Shown piece by piece: positions 43,665-52,619 of a DNA stretch of 64,000 nt. The stretch is from Bin90 sp965214635 (lineage in GTDB: Bacteria > Chloroflexota > Dehalococcoidia > Lucifugimonadales > JADFKI01). The DNA lies in assembly GCA_965214635.1 (NCBI GenBank), contig OZ243964.1, forward strand, positions 992,001-1,056,000, read 5' to 3'. The notes under the pieces were generated by a model. The model had not been told where the DNA came from, searched no databases, and saw only the letters and a program-made list of their open reading frames with translations. The translations under genes were made by a program, and so were the position numbers. The stretch's first letter is position 1. The number at the start of each line of letters is the position of its first letter.

Positions 43665-44423
43665 ATGCCAATTCTTGAGGAATGGGACCTGAGCGGGAAG
43701 GTTGCGATTGTAACTGCGGATAGACGGGGATGGACGCCATATCTGGCGGGGGCGCTGGCAGAGGCCGGCGCAGCAGTTGCAGTCGCAGGCTCGGAGCGTT
43801 CGGATGCGGCGGACGCTGCTGCTGCGGTGGAGCGGCAGGGAGGTCGGGCACAGGTCGTGCCCACGGACATTATGGACGCCGACTCGGTTGAGTCGATGGC
43901 GCAGAGCGTAGAGACCGAGCTCGGGCAAATAGACATCTTGGTGAACAACGCGCGGGCGGAATTCGGCAAGCCGTTTGCGGATGTGAGCGAATGGGAGTGG
44001 GAGACGCTGTTCGACTTCAATGTGAAGTCTATGTACTTGTGCTGTCAAGCAGTGGGCAGGCGGATGCAGGCTCGGGAGTATGGGCGCATCGTGAACATTG
44101 GCAGTGGGCTGATGGCGCGCGGGCTGTGGAACTCGGTGGCAGCGTGTGCGGCGCAGGGAGCAGTGCATCAGCTGACGGCAGCGCTGGCGCTGGAGTGGTC
44201 GCGGCAGGGGATCCGGGTGAACGGCATCGGCGCAGGCTGGGTTACGACCGAAGAGCCGACTGAAGAGACGCAGCGCGAGCTGCTAGTGCGCTACCTGCCG
44301 CAGCGCCGCAAGGGACATCCAACGGATATTTGCGGGCTGCTGGTCTATTTGGCATCCGACGCATGCGACTTCGTTACCGGGCAGACGATATTCGTCGATG
44401 GCGGGGCGCTAGCGCATGCATAG
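43665..44423 (+). CDS. SDR-fold protein lacking the catalytic Tyr-Lys pair
   Basis: 252 residues with clear SDR architecture, including RIVNIGSG and the C-terminal FVTGQTIFVDGGAL. But the signature residues are changed: the TG-x3-G-x-G loop reads VTADRRGWTP, NNAG reads NNAR, and the Y-x3-K pair is Ala160-x3-Gln164 (VAACAAQGAV). It is therefore probably not an ordinary oxidoreductase and may be a structural or binding partner of the intact SDR gene 186 bp upstream. Length and reading frame are intact, so it is not a simple pseudogene. Confidence 0.8.
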   Translation: MPILEEWDLSGKVAIVTADRRGWTPYLAGALAEAGAAVAVAGSERSDAADAAAAVERQGGRAQVVPTDIMDADSVESMAQSVETELGQIDILVNNARAEFGKPFADVSEWEWETLFDFNVKSMYLCCQAVGRRMQAREYGRIVNIGSGLMARGLWNSVAACAAQGAVHQLTAALALEWSRQGIRVNGIGAGWVTTEEPTEETQRELLVRYLPQRRKGHPTDICGLLVYLASDACDFVTGQTIFVDGGALAHA

Positions 44424-44811
44424 GGAATACCGGGTCAATCCTGTGCAGCACAAGCCCTGTGTACGTTCAGCGCTGGCGCACGCATAGGCAATGCGGAGTA
44501 AACAGAGGCGGTGTTTCAGTCCGTCAGCTAATCTCTATCGTTCACTAGGCGGTCTATCGGTGCGTCTGGCAGATACCGAGTTAAGTCGAAAGGCTTGGAT
44601 GTGGGTATCATAGGGGTGGCGTCATTCTAGCCTTCGCCTGAGGGTAGATGCGTTCTGTGAGGCGTGTAGCTGTTGGATATTGCGGGAATTGGAACGCCCC
44701 AAAGACCCTTTCGCATTTTGGGTAGCAGGTATAGAATAGCCCGTGCCGTTGGGTAGTATGGTTGCCTGAGTGGTGGACTGACACACTGTTCCACAGAAGA
44801 CTGCAACTGCA
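44424..44811. other. Intergenic region before the MFS gene
   Basis: 388 bp without convincing coding sequence. A TAGAAT -10-like hexamer lies near 44738, in TATAGAAT, about 70 bp before the MFS start, with a poor -35. A short stretch near 44466-44492 resembles the end of the preceding SDR gene (GCGCTGGCGCACGCATAGG against GCGCTAGCGCATGCATAGG), perhaps a small duplication. Confidence 0.3.
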
Positions 44812-46167
44812 TTGGTTAATCGCCGTCCGCGCGCCGTTCACACATTTGACGCATTTCTGAATGCGAACTACCGCCTGCTGTGGGTGAGCAACTTTTTCGC
44901 CTACATTTCGCGGTGGATGCAGATGACAATGCTGGGCTGGTTCGTGTACGAAGTTACGGACAGCGCGTTCTCGGTGGCGCTGGTGGGCTTTTCGGGAATG
45001 GGGCCGCTGGTAGTGCTGGGGGTGTTCGGCGGCGTGCTGGCAGAGCGCGTGGACAAACGGCGCTTGTTGCTTTGGACGCTGTCTGCCAATCTGATTGCGG
45101 CGCTGGCTCTGGCGAGTCTGATATTCACGGATCTTGCAACGGGCAGCTCGCTGCTGAAGTTTTGGCATGCTTACATCGTGATGCTGGTCGGCGGGATAGG
45201 CTGGGGATTGGATATGCCGTCGCGCCGTTCCATCGTTCTGGATGTGCTGGGCAGAGAGCGCGTGAACAATGCGGTTGCCTTGGATTCGGTGGGGATGCAT
45301 TCTAGTCGCATGCTGGGGCCACTGCTGGGAGGCGGGCTAGTAACGGCGAGCCTCTTCGTGTTGTCGGATGGGTACGGGCTGGAGGTGGGATATGCGGTTA
45401 CGCTGGTGTTCTATGTGGTGTCGGTGGTGATGATGAAGGGAGTTCGGACGCCGGCGCGCGTAATGTCGGAGACGGCGACGGCGACATGGCGCGACATTGC
45501 TCGCGACCTCGAAGAGGGCTTCCGATATGTGTGCACGCAGAGCACGCTGCTTGCGGTGGTGCTCATCACGGTGCTCATGAACCTGCTGCTGTTCCCGTAT
45601 CAGCAGCTGATACCGGTGATGGCGGCGGAGGTGCTGGTGGTAGGGCCAACGCTGATGGGAATGCTGCTGGCGTTCGAGGGGCTGGGGGCGCTGTGTGGCG
45701 CTATCCTGATTGCGTCCGCCTCGAACATGACGCATCACGGGCGAGTGTATCTGGGCGGGTCTATGATAGGGCTGGTGATGATGCTGTTGTTCTCGTTTTC
45801 GGAGTGGTACGGCGTATCTCTGGGGCTGATGCTGCTGCTTGGGCTTGGGACAGCAGGATTCGGGACAATGCAGGCGACCATCATCTTGCTAGTGGCGCGT
45901 GACGATATGCGTGGACGGGGGCTTGGGATTATCACGCTGGCAATAGGCGCTGGGCCCATCGGCGCACTGATGATAGGGGCTGTCGCTGAAGCGACTAGCG
46001 CGCCGACGGCATTGACGGTGAATGCGGTGCTGGGGCTTATAACGGTCGGGCTGGTTGGACTGCTGATGCCGTCGCTGCGCGGCAGGATGGTGGCTGACGA
46101 GACGGCAGCGCCACACCCATCCTCTGCGCCTGCCGCATCGCCTTCGGTGAGCAAACGGCGTCTGTAG
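44812..46167 (+). CDS. Major facilitator superfamily exporter (EntS/MFS_3-like)
   Basis: 451 residues with about 12 hydrophobic segments. The first begins NYRLLWVSNFFAYISRWMQMTMLGWFVYEVT, characteristic of the EntS/MFS_3 exporters, and the loop between segments 2 and 3 has the basic motif GVLAERVDKRRLL. Such proteins export siderophores, drugs or metabolites by proton exchange; the substrate is unknown. The start is TTG at 44812. It ends convergently with the sulfopyruvate decarboxylase-like genes. Confidence 0.85.
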   Translation: MVNRRPRAVHTFDAFLNANYRLLWVSNFFAYISRWMQMTMLGWFVYEVTDSAFSVALVGFSGMGPLVVLGVFGGVLAERVDKRRLLLWTLSANLIAALALASLIFTDLATGSSLLKFWHAYIVMLVGGIGWGLDMPSRRSIVLDVLGRERVNNAVALDSVGMHSSRMLGPLLGGGLVTASLFVLSDGYGLEVGYAVTLVFYVVSVVMMKGVRTPARVMSETATATWRDIARDLEEGFRYVCTQSTLLAVVLITVLMNLLLFPYQQLIPVMAAEVLVVGPTLMGMLLAFEGLGALCGAILIASASNMTHHGRVYLGGSMIGLVMMLLFSFSEWYGVSLGLMLLLGLGTAGFGTMQATIILLVARDDMRGRGLGIITLAIGAGPIGALMIGAVAEATSAPTALTVNAVLGLITVGLVGLLMPSLRGRMVADETAAPHPSSAPAASPSVSKRRL

Positions 46168-46335
46168 AGAATACGCTTTTCGTCGCGTTTCCAGACCTAG
46201 CGCACACGCCCGGAGCTTGTTGTACTCACATCTACCCGTGTAAGCGCACTGTAACATCGCACTGACCAGAGCCAATGATGTCAAGAACTACGGTGTCCGC
46301 AGAGCAGCCTGCAAGTTCTATGTATCCGCTTGCCT

Positions 46336-46896
46336 TTACGCTTGCTCGAATGTCTTGCGGAAGTTGTAGAGCGTCATTTCGGGTTCGACAGGGGCTACGG
46401 GCAGGTAGCCCTCTTCTTGTATCTTGGCGATGATGAGCCAAGGGCCGGGTTCGTCCAAGGCTTGGCGGAATGTGGTTACGAGCGCTTCTTCGTCGCTGAC
46501 AGTGGCGGTGTTGCGTATGCCGCAGCTTCTGCCGACATCCTCGAGGTCTGTCGTGAATGCGGTGTGCGTGGGCTGACCGCCGGTCTGTCCCCACTGCTCG
46601 TTGTCCCAGACGATGACGATGAGGTTATCGGGCTGCTCTTTGCCGATTGTGCCGAGCGTTCCGAGGTTCATCAGAAGGCTGCCGTCGCCGTCTAGCGAGA
46701 TGACCTTTTCGTCGGTGGAGAGGGCAACGCCCAGAGCGATGGACGAGCATAATCCCATAGAGCCGTAGTTGTAGAAGTTGCGCTGTCTGTCCGGGGATGC
46801 GTGCCAAAGCTCGTCCGATGTGGGGCCGAGGTTGGACACGATGGCTGCGTCGCCAGCGTTTTGGAGCAGCAGTTGCGTGGCGGGGTATCTATGCAA
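46336..46896 (-). CDS. Sulfopyruvate/phosphonopyruvate decarboxylase-like, TPP-binding (beta) subunit
   Basis: About 186 residues forming the C-terminal TPP-binding half of a split decarboxylase: SNLGPTSDELWHASPDR, YGSMGLCSSIALG, and the TPP/Mg motif GDGSLLMNLGTLGTI...DNEQWGQTGGQ. I place the start at TTG 46896, which has GGAGG five bases upstream and overlaps the alpha-subunit stop by 8 bp. It resembles ComE; phosphonopyruvate decarboxylase is the main alternative. No other coenzyme M or phosphonate gene is seen in the window, so the substrate is open. Confidence 0.82.
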   Translation of the reverse strand: MHRYPATQLLLQNAGDAAIVSNLGPTSDELWHASPDRQRNFYNYGSMGLCSSIALGVALSTDEKVISLDGDGSLLMNLGTLGTIGKEQPDNLIVIVWDNEQWGQTGGQPTHTAFTTDLEDVGRSCGIRNTATVSDEEALVTTFRQALDEPGPWLIIAKIQEEGYLPVAPVEPEMTLYNFRKTFEQA

Positions 46897-47395
46897 TTTT
46901 ACCTCCGTGTAGCATTGGCGTGAGGCACAGGGCGAGTGGCTGCCGAGACGCATAGCAGAGTGTGAGTGCGCCGCTGACGCGCATAAGCAGCCGATCTTCG
47001 CTCTCGAGCGTGTAGTGGGTGATGCCCAGCACATCGAGTATGGGGCGCGTGGCGCGTCCCATAGGGACTTGAGCGATGTTGAACTCGCCGACCTCGCCGC
47101 GCAGGTTGATGAACATCGGCAGTGGTATTCGGCAGGTAATGCAGAGGCTGGCGAGCGCATTGACGGTGTTACCGAATCCGCTGGACTGCATGAACACAGC
47201 GGCGCGGCGCCCTGCGGCGTATGCGCCGGATGCAACGCCTATTGCCTCCTCTTCGCGGCTCGCCGCGACTAGGTGGAAGAACGGGTCGTCTTCTATGAGT
47301 TTAGTTACTTGATGGATGCTGATGTCCGGCACATAGACGATGAGGGATACTTCGGCGTCTTTGAGCGCTTGGACGATTGTTTCTGCCCATGTCAT
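46889..47395 (-). CDS. Sulfopyruvate/phosphonopyruvate decarboxylase-like, PYR (alpha) subunit
   Basis: 168 residues, the N-terminal PYR-domain half of the split TPP enzyme, ComD-like. Visible: IVYVPDISIHQVTKLIEDD, the catalytic-Glu region AASREEEAIGVASGAY, MQSSGFGNTVNALASL and the interface segment RGEVGEFNIAQVPMGR. Translationally coupled to the beta subunit. The two halves together correspond to one phosphonopyruvate decarboxylase chain. Confidence 0.82.
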   Translation of the reverse strand: MTWAETIVQALKDAEVSLIVYVPDISIHQVTKLIEDDPFFHLVAASREEEAIGVASGAYAAGRRAAVFMQSSGFGNTVNALASLCITCRIPLPMFINLRGEVGEFNIAQVPMGRATRPILDVLGITHYTLESEDRLLMRVSGALTLCYASRQPLALCLTPMLHGGKIA

Positions 47396-47506
47396 AGGAT
47401 GATTAGTCTTTCGGTTTGTTGGTTAGAATGCTTCGTCTCTGGGGATGGGAACTTGAGGGTATTCTATACTATTGGGTTGCACTTGGGTGCTGTTGTGGTG
47501 CAATTT

Positions 47507-47923
47507 CTAGCACGCTGCGCCTGCGGTTCCGCTTATGTCCGCCGGAATTTCTGACCATGCCCGCTCTCGGCTTCTATTTCTGTTGACACTGATAATCGAC
47601 GGAGTATGCGATGCTATTTCTTCCCACTTTTCGCCATATCTCAAGATTGCCAGCGCCATCTCTTGAAAATCTTTGTAAGTTGAGGTTTTCCAACGCAGAA
47701 GCGCCACCGTTAAACCTTGCGAAGGGTACTGCGCCACGTACGCCTGCGATGGTATTCCTGTGTCCCGCGTGACCAAAACACGGCTATGTAAGAGTACATG
47801 CTCCATTAGCGCTTTATCAGGGCGGACAGGCGCTTCAATGTCATTATAGGTAACAATGGGGTATCGCAGAATCTTGAGGGCACTTATGACAGGCATAGGC
47901 ACATCTGCATCCGACACTAGCAT
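47507..47923 (-). CDS. DUF5615-like PIN-fold protein, probable toxin of a DUF433 pair
   Basis: 138 residues beginning MLVSDADVPMPVISALK, with VLVTRDTGIPSQ later: the D...TRD pattern of the DUF5615/Mut7-C PIN-like group, predicted RNA nucleases. Its ATG shares one base with the stop of the upstream DUF433 gene (TAATG), the usual tight coupling for such pairs. A toxin-antitoxin role is inferred from the pairing. Confidence 0.72.
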   Translation of the reverse strand: MLVSDADVPMPVISALKILRYPIVTYNDIEAPVRPDKALMEHVLLHSRVLVTRDTGIPSQAYVAQYPSQGLTVALLRWKTSTYKDFQEMALAILRYGEKWEEIASHTPSIISVNRNRSRERAWSEIPADISGTAGAAC

Positions 47924-48570
47924 TAAGCCACCAACAGGAATGACTGCTCATAGTCTTTTACTTCTGCTATCTGGCTATCAGTCAGAGTGGGGTATGCTTC
48001 TTTGGGATTGCCACCGGATTCTAGGACGGACATCACTGCACGCGTAGATACACGAGTGCCTTTGATTACAGGCGCTCCGCCCAATACATCCGGGTCAACT
48101 TCTATATGCTTGAACCTTTCGCGTGGTACTAGGTCGTTCCGCAGCTCTTTAATCAACTCAGGGAAAAACACTTCAGCCATCTTCTGGCTGCCCCGCGATG
48201 CGGCAACAGGATTCCATTCTGTCATGCCTGGATCCTGCAAAATCACGGCGATAACCCCATCACTTACCAGAATCCGAGAGCGTTTCCATGCGTTGCGGTC
48301 ATTGCCGCCCATATATGCGATGGTATCCAGTGCTTTTCTTATGTTTCGCGGCTTAGCGCCCTGTTCTTTCAGTCGGACAATTAGCCTCATCAACAGCAAG
48401 TCATCATAGGTATATGTGCGTTCGATCCGATTGCCCATGACGGGCTTGGAAGGTTGCAACAAGTCCGCCTTTATCCATGCTTGGAAACTTTGGGGGCGCA
48501 CTCGAGTTACTCTTGCGGCAATCTTGGCAGAATATATGCCACTTGCTTTTTCCCTTACTTGGGTTGCCAT
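47923..48570 (-). CDS. MerR-like helix-turn-helix plus DUF433 protein, probable antitoxin
   Basis: 215 residues. The N-terminus looks like a MerR-type DNA-binding domain (YSAKIAARVTRVRPQSFQAWIKADLL, then TYTYDDLLLMRLIVRLKEQG). The C-terminus is a DUF433 domain (HIEVDPDVLGGAPVIKGTRVSTRAVMSVLESG, TDSQIAEVKDYE). DUF433 proteins accompany DUF5615 PIN-like proteins and are thought to be their antitoxins and autoregulators. Fused HTH plus DUF433 would let one protein do both. Confidence 0.75.
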   Translation of the reverse strand: MATQVREKASGIYSAKIAARVTRVRPQSFQAWIKADLLQPSKPVMGNRIERTYTYDDLLLMRLIVRLKEQGAKPRNIRKALDTIAYMGGNDRNAWKRSRILVSDGVIAVILQDPGMTEWNPVAASRGSQKMAEVFFPELIKELRNDLVPRERFKHIEVDPDVLGGAPVIKGTRVSTRAVMSVLESGGNPKEAYPTLTDSQIAEVKDYEQSFLLVA

Positions 48571-48631
48571 TTTAAGTACCCCTGCAACGAGCCGTCGTCA
48601 AAGAGTTCTTGCCAAAATCAGCTCAGCCGAG

Positions 48632-49411
48632 TCAGATCCCCATGATATTGTAGCCGGTATCCACATGGAGGATTTCGCCGGTGATGCCGCTGGCTAGGTC
48701 GCTGGAAAGGAACAGCGCGGCTTTGGCGACTTCGTCGGCGGTGATATTGCGGCGCATCGGCGAGCGCTCGGCGTGGATGCGCTTCATGTCGCGGTAGTGG
48801 CTGATGACGCGCGACGAGAGCGTGTCGAGAGGGCCTGCAGAGACGGCGTTGACGCGAATGTTGTCCTCGCCGAGGTCGGATGCCAGCTGTTTGACCTCAT
48901 TTTCGAGGGCGGCTTTTGCTGTCCCCATGATGTTGTAGCCGGGGAAGACGCGGTTGGCAGCTTGGAATGTGAGCGTCAGGATACTGCCACCGTCGGGCTG
49001 CATGAGCGGTGCGCCGAAGCGGGCGACGGAAAGCAGGGAGTATGCGCTGATGTCCAGTGCTAGGCGAAAGCCTTCGCGGTCGGTCTTGACGAATGCGCCG
49101 CCTAGGTCGTCGCGGTTGGCGAATGCGATGCTGTGGATGATTATGTCCAAGCCGCCGAATGCGTCCGCTGCCGCTGTGAACGCCGCCTCAACATTGGCGT
49201 CATCGCTCACATCGCACTCTATCAGCGGGGTGTCAGTTTGCCAGTCGGATACGAGGCGGGCGACGCTAGTGCGGACGCGCTCATTCTGGTATGCGATGGC
49301 GATTTGAGCGCCCGCTTGGTGCAGGATTTGGGCGATAGACCATGCGATGCTGCGGTGGTTGGCGATGCCGAACACCACGGCACGCTTGTCGGTGAGATCA
49401 ATGGGATACAT
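48632..49411 (-). CDS. fabI: Enoyl-[acyl-carrier-protein] reductase (NADH), FabI
   Basis: Final reduction step of fatty-acid elongation. The variant SDR motif FGIANHRSIAWSIA replaces the usual TG-x3-G-x-G, and the FabI catalytic Y-x6-K is present (YNIMGTAK), along with SIAFANRDDLGGAF and the GITGEILHVDTGYNIMG end. 259 residues from ATG 49411 (MYPIDLTDKRAVVFG); the frame opens 4 codons earlier. No other fab gene is adjacent. Confidence 0.92.
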   Translation of the reverse strand: MYPIDLTDKRAVVFGIANHRSIAWSIAQILHQAGAQIAIAYQNERVRTSVARLVSDWQTDTPLIECDVSDDANVEAAFTAAADAFGGLDIIIHSIAFANRDDLGGAFVKTDREGFRLALDISAYSLLSVARFGAPLMQPDGGSILTLTFQAANRVFPGYNIMGTAKAALENEVKQLASDLGEDNIRVNAVSAGPLDTLSSRVISHYRDMKRIHAERSPMRRNITADEVAKAALFLSSDLASGITGEILHVDTGYNIMGI

Positions 49412-49682
49412 GGGCAGTCTCAATTGAGGATTGGGGATAGGTTTCCGTCTGAAAGCATGAAGGATTGTATCACTTTGTCAGTTAAGAGTTAAGCCAATCT
49501 TCGCGTGCAGCTTGAACTCGACCTGTCGTAAATCGATGAATATCGCAAAAGCCCATTCCCTTTCTAGGGGAAGGCTAACATTGGGAGCCGCTAATGGTCA
49601 GCGGCGGATTTCAGGACAAGCGAATGGGCTGCGTTGTTTCTAGCAGGGGATGGATGCCGTTGATACGCCGGTGTTCTTGAGG

Positions 49683-50597
49683 CTAGTGGATTTCGATGTT
49701 TGAGACGCCGGCATCTATGGTGATGTCTATGGTGTTCTCTGCCGTGCGGTAGTCGGGGGAGATGTGGACATTGTCGCCTTCTTTGGGGAAGCGGCGTCCG
49801 TCTATGGAGAAGGAGCTTACAGGGACGTCGGTTCGGATGCGCGCAGCAACCCCGTCGGGGATGATAACGACTAGGTTCGCTGCGCCGATGTCTATATCCA
49901 CATGTGTGTGGCTTGCGGCTTCGGGCAGGGTGATTTCTAGGTCGGCTGCGCCACCGTCGATGGTAAGGTTGGCGACTTTGAGGTGACGCAAGTCTAGGTC
50001 GGCGGACGCTGCTCCGATATTAATGTCTATGCCGAGCGTGGCATCGCGGGATAGCGCTATGTCCCACTCGGTATCGACCGAGTTGGGGATGTGCCAATCA
50101 TCATCATAGGCAGAAATGTCCATCTCAACAGCAGAACCGCTGCGCTTGACCGATGTACCGGCTTGGCGTCCCTGTGAGGTAACTTCTGTGAGGTTGTCAG
50201 AAGACGGCGGGAGGGACTTAAGCATGAGTTCCCCGGCGCCAAAGTCTATTTGGAGGACGGCGCTATCTGCATCAGCGAGGGGCGTCTGTTCTGAGACAAC
50301 TTCGCCGCTAGAGCTGTGTGCTAGGGCAGGCGAGTCGGTGAACAGGATGATAGCTCCTCCGCCAGCGAGCAGCACCAGCGCTATAAGCCCGGCGGCAAGC
50401 CACATGGAACGCCTACCGACAATGATGTTGATGCCGATGGCGATGAGCAGCACGGGCCACATTCGCCATAGCGTGTTCCATATGCTCCATGGAATTATGC
50501 CGTTGTTTTGGAGCAGCAGCAGGACGCCCAGCGCTATGATGAGCAGGGGAATAAGTGGAAAGCCGCTCGTGTAGGCGCGCCGCCGAGCCATGCTCAC
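49683..50597 (-). CDS. LiaF-like membrane protein: DUF5668 transmembrane segments and beta-helix-like domain
   Basis: 304 residues. Three or so N-terminal membrane segments with the LiaI/LiaF-like pattern (LIIALGVLLLLQNNGI, WPVLLIAIGINIIVGRR), then a predicted extracytoplasmic domain of short beta repeats (LQIDFGAGELMLKSL; VANLTIDGGAADLEI; VDIDIGAANLVVIIP) as in LiaF-type 'toastrack' domains. Its start overlaps the stop of the PspC gene by 4 bp. Probably part of envelope-stress sensing. Confidence 0.75.
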   Translation of the reverse strand: MSMARRRAYTSGFPLIPLLIIALGVLLLLQNNGIIPWSIWNTLWRMWPVLLIAIGINIIVGRRSMWLAAGLIALVLLAGGGAIILFTDSPALAHSSSGEVVSEQTPLADADSAVLQIDFGAGELMLKSLPPSSDNLTEVTSQGRQAGTSVKRSGSAVEMDISAYDDDWHIPNSVDTEWDIALSRDATLGIDINIGAASADLDLRHLKVANLTIDGGAADLEITLPEAASHTHVDIDIGAANLVVIIPDGVAARIRTDVPVSSFSIDGRRFPKEGDNVHISPDYRTAENTIDITIDAGVSNIEIH

Positions 50598-51040
50598 CTC
50601 CGGGTGTAACTACCCACCAAGAAGGCGGCGCCTATGAGAATGAGTACGATGGGCCACATTGTTTCCCAGCGCCACCAACCGAGGAAGCCAAGACCGGAGA
50701 GCAGGAAGGGCAGCCCGATTGCGATGAGGATTACACCTGCGAAGACGCCGGGGTTTCTGAATCTGTTCGACCCGCGCTCGGTAGGGGCTTGGGGAACGGG
50801 CGCATCGCCGTCACTGGGTGCGTCTTCGGGCAAAACTTCGGCGGATTCGGCTTTGGGCATGATGATGGCAAGGGCGATGTAGGCGATGAGGGCTAATCCG
50901 CCGGATACCAATATGAGCACCACCCACGCTATTCGCATCAGGGTTGGGTCTATGTCGATGTACTCGGCTATCCCGGCGGCGACACCGGATACCATCGTAT
51001 CGGTAGCGCTGCGGTAGAGGCGTTTGGGCTTGGTGGTCAT
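50594..51040 (-). CDS. PspC-domain membrane protein with DUF5668-like tail
   Basis: 148 residues. The N-terminal PspC domain (KRLYRSATDTMVSGVAAGIAEY...DPTLMRIAWVVL) spans the membrane once or twice; a Pro/Asp-rich linker follows, then another two-segment LiaI-like unit (GVILIAIGLPFLLSGLG; WETMWPIVLILIGAAFL). PspC proteins sense membrane stress. Coupled to the LiaF-like gene downstream. Confidence 0.82.
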   Translation of the reverse strand: MTTKPKRLYRSATDTMVSGVAAGIAEYIDIDPTLMRIAWVVLILVSGGLALIAYIALAIIMPKAESAEVLPEDAPSDGDAPVPQAPTERGSNRFRNPGVFAGVILIAIGLPFLLSGLGFLGWWRWETMWPIVLILIGAAFLVGSYTRR

Positions 51041-51150
51041 TAGAGAACCCCCGCGAGCAATTGAGACTTACGATTAAGAGCCAGAGCGTAAAGAGCGGTG
51101 ATTTGGACGCCTTGCCGAAAGGGCTTGAGGTGGTGTTCTTGCGGGTGAAG

Positions 51151-51864
51151 CTAGTTTTCGATTTGGAGGCTGCCCATCAGGACAGTACCTGTGATGATGA
51201 GGTCGGGTGCGCCGGCAGCGTCGGGCTTGTGGGTACGGGTGTCTTTGGTTTCGCCTGCGACGGTGGTGTTGTCGGCGCGGACTGCCCAGTCTTGTGGCAG
51301 GCGTAGCTTGGCTTCGCCCATGACAACGGTGATGTTCAGGGTAACGGGACGTTGGGTGAGTGTGGCGTTGCGGAGGTCGATGTGCGCACTGCCCATAACG
51401 ACCGTCTTTTCGCCGCCGGAGTATCCTTCGGGCGGCGCAGTCTCGCGCGCCTCGCCCATAACGGTTACGGATTCTATAGTGCCCGTGCTTGAGCTTTCTG
51501 CGGCAATGCTGTGTCTGTGACTGCGACGGGCGCGCATAGAGCCGAAGAGTATCATTGTGCCGATGAGAATTAGGATTGCGGGCCAAAAGACGCCCCAACC
51601 TAGTTCGGGGATGATGCCGATGTTGGAGAGCGTGAGACCCACCCCCACGAGGATGAAGGCGAGCGGCAAAACTCGGCTGCGAAAGCCGCTCGACACGAAC
51701 AGCCATGCACCCCATACCACCAGCGCAACGGGCCAGTAGTCGAAGATGATGCTGACGGCTTCCACTTCCAGTATGTTGTCGGCGAGGAACAGCGCACCGA
51801 TCACCACGATAATGATACCCGCAATGATGCCAGAGCCGCGCTTGCGATTAGTGTCGGATGTCAT
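51151..51864 (-). CDS. LiaF-type membrane protein with C-terminal toastrack domain
   Basis: About 237 residues from ATG 51864. Two pairs of membrane segments (GIIAGIIIVVIGALFLADNI; ILVGVGLTLSNIG; VFWPAILILIGTMILFG), an Arg/His loop, then a beta-rich C-terminal domain (ESVTVMGEARETAPP; KTVVMGSAHIDLRNATL; LNITVVMGEAKLRLP), the repeated VMG pattern of LiaF/DUF2154. Third of four related membrane genes, probably one operon responding to envelope stress. Confidence 0.78.
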   Translation of the reverse strand: MTSDTNRKRGSGIIAGIIIVVIGALFLADNILEVEAVSIIFDYWPVALVVWGAWLFVSSGFRSRVLPLAFILVGVGLTLSNIGIIPELGWGVFWPAILILIGTMILFGSMRARRSHRHSIAAESSSTGTIESVTVMGEARETAPPEGYSGGEKTVVMGSAHIDLRNATLTQRPVTLNITVVMGEAKLRLPQDWAVRADNTTVAGETKDTRTHKPDAAGAPDLIITGTVLMGSLQIEN

Positions 51865-51917
51865 TGAAACCACCTCAAATGGGAATTAGTGTCGATTGGA
51901 AAGAAGGAAGTTTCAGT

Positions 51918-52301
51918 TTAGACGTCGATGGTGCGGCGGCGGCGTTTGCGCTTGCGGCGAATGTCGCGGTGTGGGCTTTTAACGGCGCTGACAGCTACCA
52001 CGATGCCGACGGCGATGAGGATGAGCGGCCAGTATGTGCCCAAGTCGAGGTCTATATGGATGAACTCGCGCAGCAGCAGGATAGAACCGATGACTATTAG
52101 CACTATGGGGAAGAACAGCCTGTGCAAGCGAGTTGCAGCAAGCCACCATACGCCAAGAGCTATTAATATGGCGGGCCAGAAGCGAAATAGGTCGCCTAGC
52201 CCGTCCACCAGCCCGAGGTTGTTGGACAGGAATATTGCACCTAGCACTACGATTATCAGGCCGGCGATGACTCCGGATGTGTTGCTGTGGTTCGATGGCA
52301 T
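51918..52301 (-). CDS. Small LiaI/DUF5668-like membrane protein
   Basis: 127 residues, four hydrophobic segments in two repeats of the form GLIIVVLGAIFLSNNLGL / FWPAILIALGVWWL and FFPIVLIVIGSILLLREF / YWPLILIAVGIVV, ending in a strongly basic tail. No soluble domain. Membrane part only of the same family as its neighbours. Confidence 0.75.
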   Translation of the reverse strand: MPSNHSNTSGVIAGLIIVVLGAIFLSNNLGLVDGLGDLFRFWPAILIALGVWWLAATRLHRLFFPIVLIVIGSILLLREFIHIDLDLGTYWPLILIAVGIVVAVSAVKSPHRDIRRKRKRRRRTIDV

Positions 52302-52385
52302 GGCAAACGAGGCTTTGCGAATTGATGGCTGGAATCGGAGTTGGCGCTGGATGTTGAACGGTTTGTGCGGTGTTTGCGATGTGGG

Positions 52386-52619
52386 CTACTGTATGAAGTC
52401 AGACACGCGGACGGTGAAGATTGAGACCACTATGAACACCACTACCATGGCGATGGTGAACTGGAAGAGGGCTTTTTCCAGCCCACGGCGGGTGCGGAAC
52501 GAGCCTTCCGCCGCACCGAATAAGCCCGAGCCTTGCCCGCGCACCTGCATCAGGATTATGGTCACCAAAATGACGGATATGACGATTTGCACTATGTTGA
52601 AAACGAATTGTAGGTCCAT
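52386..52619 (-). CDS. secG: Preprotein translocase subunit SecG
   Basis: 77 residues: two membrane helices (VFNIVQIVISVILVTIILMQ and FQFTIAMVVVFIVVSIFTV) joined by the Gly/Ser loop QGSGLFGAAEGSFRTRRG of SecG. The open frame reaches 52721, but only the ATG at 52619 gives a normal SecG, and a consensus -10 sits just upstream. It assists SecYE in protein export. Confidence 0.9.
   Translation of the reverse strand: MDLQFVFNIVQIVISVILVTIILMQVRGQGSGLFGAAEGSFRTRRGLEKALFQFTIAMVVVFIVVSIFTVRVSDFIQ

Noticed and set aside
36410..44500. Replication origin suggested by change of strand skew
   Set aside because: The skew changes gradually, turns again near 58-62 kb, and no DnaA boxes, dnaA or dnaN genes are seen.
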